Shown: piece by piece, positions 7,061 to 14,753 of the stretch
How the letters are laid out: every line of letters starts with the position of its first letter
Numbering within the stretch: position 1 is the first letter of the stretch
Assembly (NCBI GenBank): GCA_001602885.1
Contig: LUZH01000204.1
Coordinates: 1-15,199 of the forward strand
Length of the DNA stretch: 15,199 nt
Direction of reading: 5' to 3'
Source of the DNA: Bacteroidales bacterium Bact_16
Lineage (GTDB): Bacteria > Bacteroidota > Bacteroidia > Bacteroidales > UBA932
The notes under the pieces: generated by a model
Databases searched by the model: none
What the model was told of the DNA's origin: nothing
The model's input: only the letters and a program-made list of their open reading frames with translations
Made by a program: the position numbers and the translations under genes

Positions 7061-10000
7061 ATGCTTATGAAAAACGCAAAACCGTTCTTCAGCGCCCTGT
7101 TGTTGCTGATCAGCGTGGCGCTCTCCGCACAGAACGTGCAGGTGTCCGGCGTCGTGAGCGAGGCGACAGGAGATGTGGTGACTGGCGCCGCCGTGCAGCT
7201 CAAGGGCAGCACGACCGTCTATTCCATGACGGACGCCCTTGGCAATTACCACATTTCCGTGCCCTCCGGCGGCACGCTCGTCATTTCCTGTCTCGGCTTC
7301 AAGACTGTCGAGATCCCTGTCAATGGCCGTTCCGTCATTGACATCGTCCTGGAGCTCGACTCCGAAATGCTTGAGGAAACGATTGTCGTCGCATATGGTA
7401 CGGTCCGTCGTGAAGCCTATACCGGTTCCGTGTCGGCCGTCAAGAGCAACGCACTCGCGGCTGCCCCCGCCACTTCCGTGGACAAGCTGCTTTCCGGCAA
7501 GATGGCCGGCGTCCAGCTTTCTTCCTACTCCGGACAGCCGGGTGCGACTTCTGCCATCCGCATCCGCGGAACCTCATCCATCAATGCCGGCAATGAGCCG
7601 CTGTGGGTGGTCGACGGCATCCCTGTGATCGCCGACGACAACCGCGCCATATCCAACTATGGTGTAGGCCCCGGCTCCAACACGGCTTTCCTCAACCCCA
7701 ACGACATCGAATCCATTACGGTTCTGAAAGATGCCGCAGCTGCTTCCGTGTATGGTTCCCGTGCCGCCAACGGCGTCATCCTGGTGACCACCAAGAGCGG
7801 CAAGTCCGGCGAAGCCCGCTTTACGGCCCGCGCCAAGTACGGTGTCCAGCAACTGGCCAACGACAACAACTTCCGCGTGATGACCGGAAAGGAGCTGATC
7901 GGCTACTGGCGGGATGCCGTCGTCAATTCCGGTTTCGATCCGGACGATCCGGACGGTAAATACTACGTCCCTTATTCCCTGCTCGACAAGGGTGAGCACA
8001 GCTGGTACAAGGACCTGACCAAGCTTGGCACCCTCCAGGAATACGAAGTCAACGCCAGCGGCGGCAATGACCGCGCTACGTACTATTCTTCTCTGGCTTA
8101 CCACAAGAATGACGGTGTGTTCTATGGCTCCGACTACAGCCGTTTCTCCGCCCGTCTCAATGCCGAGTATAAGCTTACCGCGAACCTCACGTCCGGTGCC
8201 AAGATCAACCTGGCCTACAACAACTCCAACGGTGGCGTCATGGGTTCTTCCTACTATGTCAATCCTGCATTCTCCATGTTCTCTCTGCTGCCCTGGACCC
8301 CGTTGTACAAAGAAGACGGGTCCTTCAACATGCCGGACGAGAATAGCGGGATCAATCCGCGGGCCAATGCCGCCTACGATGAGAACAACGATAAGGAATA
8401 CCGTCTGAACGGTACGATGTATCTCGAGTGGCGGCCCATCCGTCAGTTGACGTTCAAGACCACCAACAGCGCCGAGGCTTCTTTCATCGACTCCCGCAGC
8501 TATTCCGATCCCCGGGCGGATAAGAACGGCCAGTCCTCTTTGACTACGTATCGCATTAAGGAAATCCGTTATACGACATCCAATACGGCGACCTATAACG
8601 ACAAGTTCGGCGACCATTCGGTCCGTGTCCTTGCCGGTCAAGAGGCGATGGTCAATACCTATGATTATCTGGGTGTCGAATCTCCGAATGTCGATCCTGC
8701 CATTCCGTACCCCACCACGTCTACCGTCGACAAGGATAAGGGTCTGTTCAACTATACGCAGTACAGCCTCCTTTCCTTCTTCGGGGTTGCCGACTACAAC
8801 TACGCCAACAAATACTTCCTCTCTGGTTCCATCCGTGGGGACGGCAGCTCCCTGTTCGGCTCCAAAAGCAAGTGGGGTCTGTTCTGGTCGGTCTCCGGAT
8901 CCTGGAACGTCGAGCGTGAGGACTTCATGCGTGCCACCCGCGACTGGCTCAGCCAGCTCAAGTTCCGCGTTTCCTACGGCGTGAACGGAAACAACAACAT
9001 TTCCGCCTATCGTGCCTATGGTGTGTATGTGACGCGAGAGTACAATGGTGTCACCGGCATGCTTCCTTCCCGCCCGGACAATCCCAACCTGTCCTGGGAG
9101 AAGAACAAGACCTGGAATGCCGGCGTGGACTTCGGTTTCCTGGACGACCGCATCACGGGCAGCGTCGATGTCTACAATCGTCTGACCACCGACATGCTCC
9201 TCAAGAAGAGGACTCCTTACACCACCGGATTCGGTGACAACTTCATGAATACCGGATCCCTGCGGAACAGGGGCGTGGAAATCCTGCTTGACGCCACGAT
9301 TATCCGTAACCGTGACTGGTTCTGGTCCATGGGAGGCAACATCTCTTTCAACCGCACCAAGGTCCTTGACCTTGCCGGGTCGGGTTTCCTTGAGGTGAAA
9401 GATCCCCGCCGCGACACCGACACGCCCGTCCGCATCGTCGAGGGCATGAGCATGTACAATTTTTATCTTCGCGAATACGCCGGCGTGAACCCCTCCAACG
9501 GTTACGGCCTCTTCTGGACGGAGGATGGCAAACTCACCTCCGACCGCAGCAAGGGTCATTACATTTATGCAGGCTCCCCGGAGCCCAAGTTTACCGGCGG
9601 ATTCAATACGAACGTTTCCTGGAAGGGCCTGTCCCTGAGCGCTTACTTTGAGTTTGTCTATGGCAACAAAGTGTTGACCAACAACTGGTATATCTCCGAC
9701 GGACAGGAGATCCTTTCCGGCAACAGCCTGGCCAGTGCGCTCAACTACTGGAAGAAACCGGGTGATACGGGGGTGAGCCCGATCCCGCTTGCGGGCGCGA
9801 GCAACACCTGGTTCGCACTCTATTCCACCCGCTTCCTCGAAGACGGCAGCTATCTCCGCATCAAGGATGTGACGCTTTCTTATACGCTCCCCGAGAATGC
9901 CTGCAAGGCAATCCGGATGAACGGTGTCAAGGTCTATCTCAGTGCCCTGAATCTCTTTACCTTCCATCACGTGAACGCGCTCGACCCGGAGCTTGGCCCG

Positions 10001-10072
10001 CTGGGCTTCGCCTACGGCGGCAACCACACCATGGTGAAGTCTTTCGTCGGCGGTGTCGAGATCTCTTTCTAA
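7061..10072 (+). CDS. SusC/RagA-family TonB-dependent outer-membrane transporter
   Basis: The product is 1003 residues, typical for the family. The signal peptide ends near ALSAQ. A carboxypeptidase-regulatory-like domain (about 25-105) is followed by the plug, with LLSGKMAGVQLSSYSGQPG, IRIRGTSSIN, LWVVDGIPV (about 180-190) and VLKDAAAASVYGSRAANGVI (about 222-241), then a 22-strand-type barrel ending in VEISF with the terminal Phe used for barrel insertion. There is no N-terminal STN domain, so direct signalling to an anti-sigma factor is not expected. It would import ligands captured by the SusD partner encoded 20 bp downstream, powered by TonB. The substrate is not readable from sequence. 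The surrounding proteases favour peptides, as for RagA, over glycans. The start could be ATG 7061 or ATG 7067; the second gives the more usual MKN beginning. The gene follows the dyad-rich control region and probably leads a three-gene operon. Confidence 0.95.
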   Translation: MLMKNAKPFFSALLLLISVALSAQNVQVSGVVSEATGDVVTGAAVQLKGSTTVYSMTDALGNYHISVPSGGTLVISCLGFKTVEIPVNGRSVIDIVLELDSEMLEETIVVAYGTVRREAYTGSVSAVKSNALAAAPATSVDKLLSGKMAGVQLSSYSGQPGATSAIRIRGTSSINAGNEPLWVVDGIPVIADDNRAISNYGVGPGSNTAFLNPNDIESITVLKDAAAASVYGSRAANGVILVTTKSGKSGEARFTARAKYGVQQLANDNNFRVMTGKELIGYWRDAVVNSGFDPDDPDGKYYVPYSLLDKGEHSWYKDLTKLGTLQEYEVNASGGNDRATYYSSLAYHKNDGVFYGSDYSRFSARLNAEYKLTANLTSGAKINLAYNNSNGGVMGSSYYVNPAFSMFSLLPWTPLYKEDGSFNMPDENSGINPRANAAYDENNDKEYRLNGTMYLEWRPIRQLTFKTTNSAEASFIDSRSYSDPRADKNGQSSLTTYRIKEIRYTTSNTATYNDKFGDHSVRVLAGQEAMVNTYDYLGVESPNVDPAIPYPTTSTVDKDKGLFNYTQYSLLSFFGVADYNYANKYFLSGSIRGDGSSLFGSKSKWGLFWSVSGSWNVEREDFMRATRDWLSQLKFRVSYGVNGNNNISAYRAYGVYVTREYNGVTGMLPSRPDNPNLSWEKNKTWNAGVDFGFLDDRITGSVDVYNRLTTDMLLKKRTPYTTGFGDNFMNTGSLRNRGVEILLDATIIRNRDWFWSMGGNISFNRTKVLDLAGSGFLEVKDPRRDTDTPVRIVEGMSMYNFYLREYAGVNPSNGYGLFWTEDGKLTSDRSKGHYIYAGSPEPKFTGGFNTNVSWKGLSLSAYFEFVYGNKVLTNNWYISDGQEILSGNSLASALNYWKKPGDTGVSPIPLAGASNTWFALYSTRFLEDGSYLRIKDVTLSYTLPENACKAIRMNGVKVYLSALNLFTFHHVNALDPELGPLGFAYGGNHTMVKSFVGGVEISF

Positions 10073-10092
10073 TCCCATAAAGTGACGATATC

Positions 10093-11547
10093 ATGAAAAG
10101 AATTGTTTCTTATATACTGACCGGTATTGCAGTCTTCGGGTTGACCGCCTGCAATGGTTTCCTGGACAAAGGCCCTGTGATTTCACAGAGTTCTGAACTG
10201 ACGCTCTCCGACTACGCCGGCCTGAACAAAGCCGTCGCGGGAGCATATTATTTCCTTGGCGAAAAGCAATGGTATGGCGGAGAGCGCGTGCTCGAAGCTG
10301 AGATGCGTTCCGGCAACGGCATCAAGTGCGCCGGCCCCAAGCACAACAGCAACCGTTATGCGAGCCAGATGAACTGGAATTATACGCCCGATGCCACATC
10401 CGCGTTCTGGGACTATGCTTATACTACGATCTCCTGCTGCAACAATGTCCTGGACAATCTCGAGGGCAAGGAGGGCGCCGATGTGACCAAGCAGGATCTC
10501 GACAATCTGAAGGCGGAGGTCCTCTTCATCCGTGCACTGTCCCATTTCGACGCAGTGACGCTCTATGCGCTCCCGTATACGTATGTGAAAGCCAATCAGG
10601 CTTCGCTGAACGAAGCCCAGAAGGCTGGTATCCCGTATGTCTATCACACGGATCCCGCGGGCCGTCCCAAGCGCGACGATGTGCTGACGGTCTATGACAA
10701 TATCGTGAAAGACCTTCTCGAGGCCGAACAGGCCATCGATCCGTCCTATGTCCGCGAAGGTGTTGCCGACAAGAAGGCGGCGGTCACCCTGCCTGCCATC
10801 CAGGCGCTGCTCTCCCGGGTGTATCTCTATATGGGCGAATGGCAGAAAGCGGCCGACTATGCCACCAAGGTCATCAACAACAAGGAATACAAGCTTTACA
10901 GCGCCAGCGAGTATACCGAGGTCTGGACCGGCAATGTCGGTGGTTCCGAAGTGATCTTCGAGAACTACATTGATGTGAACAGTCGCGACAACGAGAATTG
11001 CTCCTATATGACCTATCCGGAAGGATCTTATGGTGACTGTATCGCCAGTCCGGCACTCCTTGCGCTGTATGCAGACGGCGATGTCCGCCGCAAGATGTAT
11101 CGCCAGGATGCAGAAGGAACGCCCGGTCTTTTCTGGACGCTCAAGTATGAAGGCAAAGGGCTTGCTGTGCCTGATGCCAGCAATACGGTCATCCTCCGTC
11201 TTTCCGAGATGTACCTGAACCGCGCCGAAGCCATTGTCAACGGCGCGACCGTTGCCGGCACCGACGCCCTGGCCGACCTCAATGCTATCACATCCAACCG
11301 CGGTGCCGCTGCCTGGACCGCCGCCGGTATGGAGGCTGTCCGCACCGAGCGCCGCAAGGAGCTCGCCTGGGAGGGCCAGTATTTCTTCGACATGGCCCGC
11401 TGGGGACTCCCGGTCAACCGTGAGGCCTGCTTTGACCTTCAGGAGAAGAACCGGAACATCCCGTTCCCTGATTATCGTTGGGCCCTGCCGATCCCGAAGG
11501 GCGAGCTGGAAGTCAACGAGAACCTGATCCAGAACGACAAGTATTGA
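10093..11547 (+). CDS. SusD/RagB-family surface nutrient-binding lipoprotein
   Basis: The 484-residue product has lipobox LTAC (Cys20) followed by NGFLDKGPV, a typical SusD N-terminus. The helical TPR-like scaffold of the family is visible in FIRALSHFDAVTLYALPY (about 155-172), VTLPAIQALLSRVYLYMGEW, ILRLSEMYLNRAEAIV and RTERRKELAWEGQYFFDMARWG (about 418-439), ending in ALPIPKGELEVNENLIQN. SusD proteins sit as a lid over the SusC barrel and hand over ligand. RagB homologues bind oligopeptides and classical SusD proteins bind glycans. Nothing in this sequence alone decides between them; the protease-rich context suggests peptide. It lies 20 bp after the SusC gene and 17 bp before the Calx-beta-like lipoprotein gene, with no terminator between them. 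Confidence 0.94.
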   Translation: MKRIVSYILTGIAVFGLTACNGFLDKGPVISQSSELTLSDYAGLNKAVAGAYYFLGEKQWYGGERVLEAEMRSGNGIKCAGPKHNSNRYASQMNWNYTPDATSAFWDYAYTTISCCNNVLDNLEGKEGADVTKQDLDNLKAEVLFIRALSHFDAVTLYALPYTYVKANQASLNEAQKAGIPYVYHTDPAGRPKRDDVLTVYDNIVKDLLEAEQAIDPSYVREGVADKKAAVTLPAIQALLSRVYLYMGEWQKAADYATKVINNKEYKLYSASEYTEVWTGNVGGSEVIFENYIDVNSRDNENCSYMTYPEGSYGDCIASPALLALYADGDVRRKMYRQDAEGTPGLFWTLKYEGKGLAVPDASNTVILRLSEMYLNRAEAIVNGATVAGTDALADLNAITSNRGAAAWTAAGMEAVRTERRKELAWEGQYFFDMARWGLPVNREACFDLQEKNRNIPFPDYRWALPIPKGELEVNENLIQNDKY

Positions 11548-11564
11548 TTTAGTCCGATCGTGTT

Positions 11565-12470
11565 ATGAAAAAGATATTGTTTTATTTCACCCTGTTGACC
11601 GGCCTCTTTGCCGTGGCCGCGTGCAACAAGAACCTCCCGCCGGTCTTTGACGACGCGAATGCGTTCGTTGCATTCGATGTGGCTGACGCCAGCATCGATG
11701 AAGCTATCATCCAGGCGGATGGAACGATTACCCCCCAGACGAAGGTCCTTCGCCTTCCTGTGACGCTGGGTTCTGTGAAAGGCCTGGCTGAGACCATCAA
11801 ATTCACCGTCAACGACGATACCGCGAAAGCCGGTGTCAACTTCAATCTCAAGACCACCTCGGGGGCGCTCTCTTTCGATGCGGCGAACCGTACGCAGTAT
11901 ATTGAGTTCGAGATCCTCTATCTGGACCGCTATACCGGGGATCTTAAGTTTACCGTGAGCCTGACCGGGACCGAGAATGTGGCGCTGGGCTATATGTCCA
12001 CCTGCACGGTCACCATCGGCGATGTCGACCACCCGCTGTCCGAACTGCTCGGCGACTACAAGGCGACGTCTTCGATGGGCGCCAGTACGAACCCGTGGGT
12101 GATGACGCTGTACAAGGACAAGAAGGACGACCATATGGTCTGGTTCTTCGACCTCTTCGCCAGCCCCGGTTGGTCGATCCCGCAGACGATGTTCTACGGC
12201 AACGTGAATGACGACCTGACGGTCATCAACATCCCGTTCGGCCAGCAGAGCGAGTACAAGTATGAGGACGAGACGCCGGTCACCCTGTACTGGCTGAGCG
12301 CCGACGAGAAAGAGGGCAAGGACGGATCCCTGAACGTCAAGATCCTCAAGGATAAGGACGGCAAGATCACCGGCCTTGACTTCGGACCGGATTATGGCTT
12401 CGAAGCTTTGCTTGAAGATCTCGGCTGGGTCGGTTACGCTATGCCGCACATCACGGCGGTGAAACAGTAG
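11565..12470 (+). CDS. Calx-beta-like surface lipoprotein, third gene of the SusCD operon
   Basis: This is a 301-residue lipoprotein with lipobox VAAC (Cys20). Residues about 30-145 have a Calx-beta-like pattern: an early AFVAFDVADASIDE strand, TAKAGVNFNL, GALSFDAANRTQYIEFEILY and DLKFTVSLTGTENVALG. The second half (about 150-301) starts with LLGDYKATSSM and is rich in aromatic and charged residues (MVWFFDLFASPGW, MFYGNVNDD). I do not recognise it as a named enzyme family and see no catalytic motif. Position as the third gene after susC/susD is typical of accessory surface binding proteins, so a substrate-binding role is inferred. The partial gene at the left edge of the window may belong to a similar class. 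The operon ends at a strong terminator 17 bp downstream. Confidence 0.8.
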   Translation: MKKILFYFTLLTGLFAVAACNKNLPPVFDDANAFVAFDVADASIDEAIIQADGTITPQTKVLRLPVTLGSVKGLAETIKFTVNDDTAKAGVNFNLKTTSGALSFDAANRTQYIEFEILYLDRYTGDLKFTVSLTGTENVALGYMSTCTVTIGDVDHPLSELLGDYKATSSMGASTNPWVMTLYKDKKDDHMVWFFDLFASPGWSIPQTMFYGNVNDDLTVINIPFGQQSEYKYEDETPVTLYWLSADEKEGKDGSLNVKILKDKDGKITGLDFGPDYGFEALLEDLGWVGYAMPHITAVKQ

Positions 12471-12486
12471 TCTCCGGATGTATTTC

Positions 12487-12517
12487 AGCACCCGTTCCCT
12501 CGGGCGGGTGCTTTTTT
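12487..12517 (+). terminator. Rho-independent terminator of the SusCD operon
   Basis: A perfect 8-bp stem (12487-12494 AGCACCCG pairing with 12505-12512) with a 10-nt loop runs into six T residues (12512-12517). It begins 17 bp after the TAG ending the lipoprotein gene and stops only 12 bp before the ATG at 12530. Confidence 0.88.
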
Positions 12518-12529
12518 CATCTTAAAGCT

Positions 12530-13195
12530 ATGAGAAAAATGATAATGATGGCGCTGGCGGCTGTCCTGGTCCAGGCGCTGTACGCGCAGGGGCCGACGAC
12601 GAAGTGGCCGTACGTGTACCCGGAGTTCCGGACCGGCGTCGTGGAGATGACCGACGGCGTGTCGCAGACGTATCAGATCAACGTGCATCTGGGGCAAGGT
12701 CAATTGCATTTCCTGGACGCGGAAGGTCTGATCCGGGAGGCGCCGGGCGACAAGATCCTTGGCGCCCAGGTGGGTGCGGACCGGTTCCTTCAGGTCCAGG
12801 GCGAAATGATGCGCGTTGTCGCCCAGTCCGCGCACGGCTGTGTCGTCGAGGAGGCGCTGGCCGATTTCGCGGCGCTTTCCGAAACCGGCGGGGCCTACGG
12901 CTCGTCTTCCCAGACGTCCGCCACCCGCAGTCTCTCGTCTGTCGAGATGCCGAACCAGGTCATGCAGAATCACCTTGTCCTGATGCAGTCCAAAAGCGAC
13001 GGCCGGATGCTTGACGTGCTCAAGTCATACTACCTCGTCTGTCCGGGTCAGGCCGTGAAGGCGGACCGCCGTGCAGTGGAGGGTATCCTTCCGGAAGAAC
13101 GCCTGCCTGAATGGAAGGTGTGGACCCGGGCCCACAAGATCAGGTGGAAACAGCCGGAAAGCCTGGTCTCGGTACTGGAATTCCTGAATCCGTAG
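12530..13195 (+). CDS. Exported conserved Bacteroidales protein of unknown function
   Basis: The 221-residue product has a signal peptide ending at LYAQ (about residue 20) and no lipobox, so it is probably periplasmic or secreted. The mature part starts TTKWPYVYPEF and continues with a beta-rich segment (VEMTDGVSQTYQINVHLGQG, LHFLDAEGLI), a MMRVVAQ strand, a Gly/Ser/Thr-rich linker (GGAYGSSSQTSATRSLSS, about 123-140), then a helical C-terminus (VLKSYYLVCPGQAVKADRRA, then HKIRWKQPESLVSVLEFLNP). From memory, similar stand-alone proteins occur in many Bacteroidales with no assigned role; I cannot name a domain. There is no catalytic signature. The gene is isolated by terminators on both sides, so it may be a single-gene unit or depend on read-through from the SusCD operon. 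Coding status is well supported by the signal peptide and by codon use like its neighbours. Confidence 0.8.
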   Translation: MRKMIMMALAAVLVQALYAQGPTTKWPYVYPEFRTGVVEMTDGVSQTYQINVHLGQGQLHFLDAEGLIREAPGDKILGAQVGADRFLQVQGEMMRVVAQSAHGCVVEEALADFAALSETGGAYGSSSQTSATRSLSSVEMPNQVMQNHLVLMQSKSDGRMLDVLKSYYLVCPGQAVKADRRAVEGILPEERLPEWKVWTRAHKIRWKQPESLVSVLEFLNP

Positions 13196-13199
13196 CGAT

Positions 13200-13233
13200 A
13201 GGGGGGCACGGTTTTTGACGCGCCCCCTTTTTT
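13200..13233 (+). terminator. Rho-independent terminator after the unknown exported protein gene
   Basis: A GGGGGC/GCCCCC stem (13202-13207 with 13222-13227), extendable outward by a G-U and an A-T pair, is followed by six T residues (13228-13233). It begins 5 bp after the TAG at 13193-13195 and ends 19 bp before the ATG at 13253. Confidence 0.85.
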
Positions 13234-13252
13234 ATTATACCCATTCTATTTT

Positions 13253-14740
13253 ATGAAACACTTCTCTACTTTCTGTCTGGCGGCGGCCCTCGCGGTGGGC
13301 TGCCTGACTTCGTGTGGCAAGACCCTGTCCGAGAAGCGGGCCGAAGCCAACACCCGCAGTTACCTCAATCAGTTTTCCTACAGTCTGCTGAGCGGAGAAT
13401 ATCTCTGGACGGCGGATATCTATGACGCGCTGAGTAAATGGGACCTGAAGGCGGATCCTTATGAGCAGGTGCTCGCTGCGCGCTTCAAGGATGATTCCGG
13501 CAAGGACATCGACCGCTGGACCCAGCTGTTCGACAACTTCGGCGCAGTCATGAACAGCCTTGACGGCACGCCCGCCGCCACGCTGGGCATGGAGTATGGG
13601 TTGAGGCTGATGGAGGAGGGGAGCAACCGGGTCGTGGTCGAGGTGGTCTATACCTATGCGGGCAGCCCGGCCCGGGAGGCCGGCATCAAGCGGGGCGACG
13701 TGATCGTGAAGGTCAACGACATGGAGATCGATACCGACAACTATTCCTTTATCGTCGGATTCTTCCTGAACGGCGACATTCCGGTGCGCCTGACGCTCGC
13801 CGACGGGCGGCAGCTGACCGTCGGCCCGGAATCCATGTACCTGGATCCGGTCCTGCTCTCGAAGGTGTTCCCGGCCGGCGGCAAGAAAGTGGGCTATCTG
13901 TGCTATACCGGTTTCACGCTGGATTCCTATGAAGCGCTGATCAAGGCGTGCAAGGAGTTCCGCCAGGAGGGCGTCAAGGACCTGATCCTGGACCTCCGCT
14001 ACAATTCCGGCGGGTACGAGCTCGCCGAGCTGGCCCTGGCGTCGATGCTGGCGCCGGAGGGCATGGTCCGGATCGGGGCGGTGCACTCGCAGAATCTGTA
14101 CAACGCGGCGATGGTGACCTATCTGCAGCAGAACGGGGAAGACACGTACACGAGATTCCGGCAGGAATTCGAATTCGAGAACCGCGGCAAGACCTACCGC
14201 TTCAGCACGGCGGACGCCAATGTCGGCTGCGAGCGGATCATCGCGCTCGTGGGCCCGGACACCGCTTCTGCCTCGGAGCTGCTGCTCTGCGCGCTGAAGC
14301 CGTACATGCCGGTCTACCTGATTGGTTTCCGTACCTACGGGAAATTCTGCGCCGGCATCATGGTCCCTGCGGAAGATTTCTATGAGGAAGCCGCGAAACA
14401 GGGCGCCGTGAGCGCCAAGGATGCGGAAGACGCCCGCAAGTACACGGCGGACAAGGGCATGTACCTGATGATCTCCCGTTTCGCCGACGAGACCGGCAAA
14501 ACGCTCTGTATGCCGGACGGCATGGCGCCCGACGAGCAGGTCGCGGACAATCCGGGCGACGGCTTCGAGTTGGGCGATCCCGGCGAGACCCTGCTGGCCC
14601 GGGCCCTCGCGTATTGCGGCTATCGGGCGGCGCCGGCGCAGGCGCAGCGTGCGGGCGCGGTACGTCCGCCCCTCGCGCCGCTGCCCGGCGCCCCGGCCCG
14701 GAACGCATTCCTGGTCAGGACGGATCTCCCGCGCCCTTAG
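13253..14740 (+). CDS. S41 family (C-terminal processing-type) Ser/Lys peptidase lipoprotein with PDZ domain
   Basis: This is a 495-residue lipoprotein with lipobox LTSC (Cys21). A helical N-terminal region (about 25-95) precedes a PDZ domain (about 100-185) marked by AGSPAREAGIKRGDVIVKVNDMEI. The S41 domain follows, with VGYLCYTGF, LILDLRYNSGGYELAELALA (about 244-263) and the catalytic motif DTASASELLLCALKP. By alignment with Prc and CtpA the nucleophile is Ser339 and the general base is Lys364 in RTYGK. The 25-residue Ser-Lys spacing matches Prc (Ser430/Lys455). S41 enzymes cut or trim proteins in the periplasm or at the surface; this lipoprotein class is common in Bacteroidetes and its substrates are mostly unknown. 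The last 35 or so residues form an Ala/Pro/Arg-rich tail outside the usual fold. The gene has a terminator 19 bp upstream and converges on miaA with a 13-bp gap. A link to the SusCD locus is inferred only from position. Confidence 0.9.
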   Translation: MKHFSTFCLAAALAVGCLTSCGKTLSEKRAEANTRSYLNQFSYSLLSGEYLWTADIYDALSKWDLKADPYEQVLAARFKDDSGKDIDRWTQLFDNFGAVMNSLDGTPAATLGMEYGLRLMEEGSNRVVVEVVYTYAGSPAREAGIKRGDVIVKVNDMEIDTDNYSFIVGFFLNGDIPVRLTLADGRQLTVGPESMYLDPVLLSKVFPAGGKKVGYLCYTGFTLDSYEALIKACKEFRQEGVKDLILDLRYNSGGYELAELALASMLAPEGMVRIGAVHSQNLYNAAMVTYLQQNGEDTYTRFRQEFEFENRGKTYRFSTADANVGCERIIALVGPDTASASELLLCALKPYMPVYLIGFRTYGKFCAGIMVPAEDFYEEAAKQGAVSAKDAEDARKYTADKGMYLMISRFADETGKTLCMPDGMAPDEQVADNPGDGFELGDPGETLLARALAYCGYRAAPAQAQRAGAVRPPLAPLPGAPARNAFLVRTDLPRP

Positions 14741-14753
14741 TGTGTAAATTGGA

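Noticed and set aside
7574..10078. Long antisense open frame (about 830 codons) opposite the SusC gene
   Set aside because: It mirrors the SusC codons, has no recognisable domain, and SusC identity is certain.
635..14740. Classical polysaccharide utilization locus
   Set aside because: SusC/SusD and BACON proteins are present, but no carbohydrate-active enzyme or typical PUL regulator is encoded in the window.
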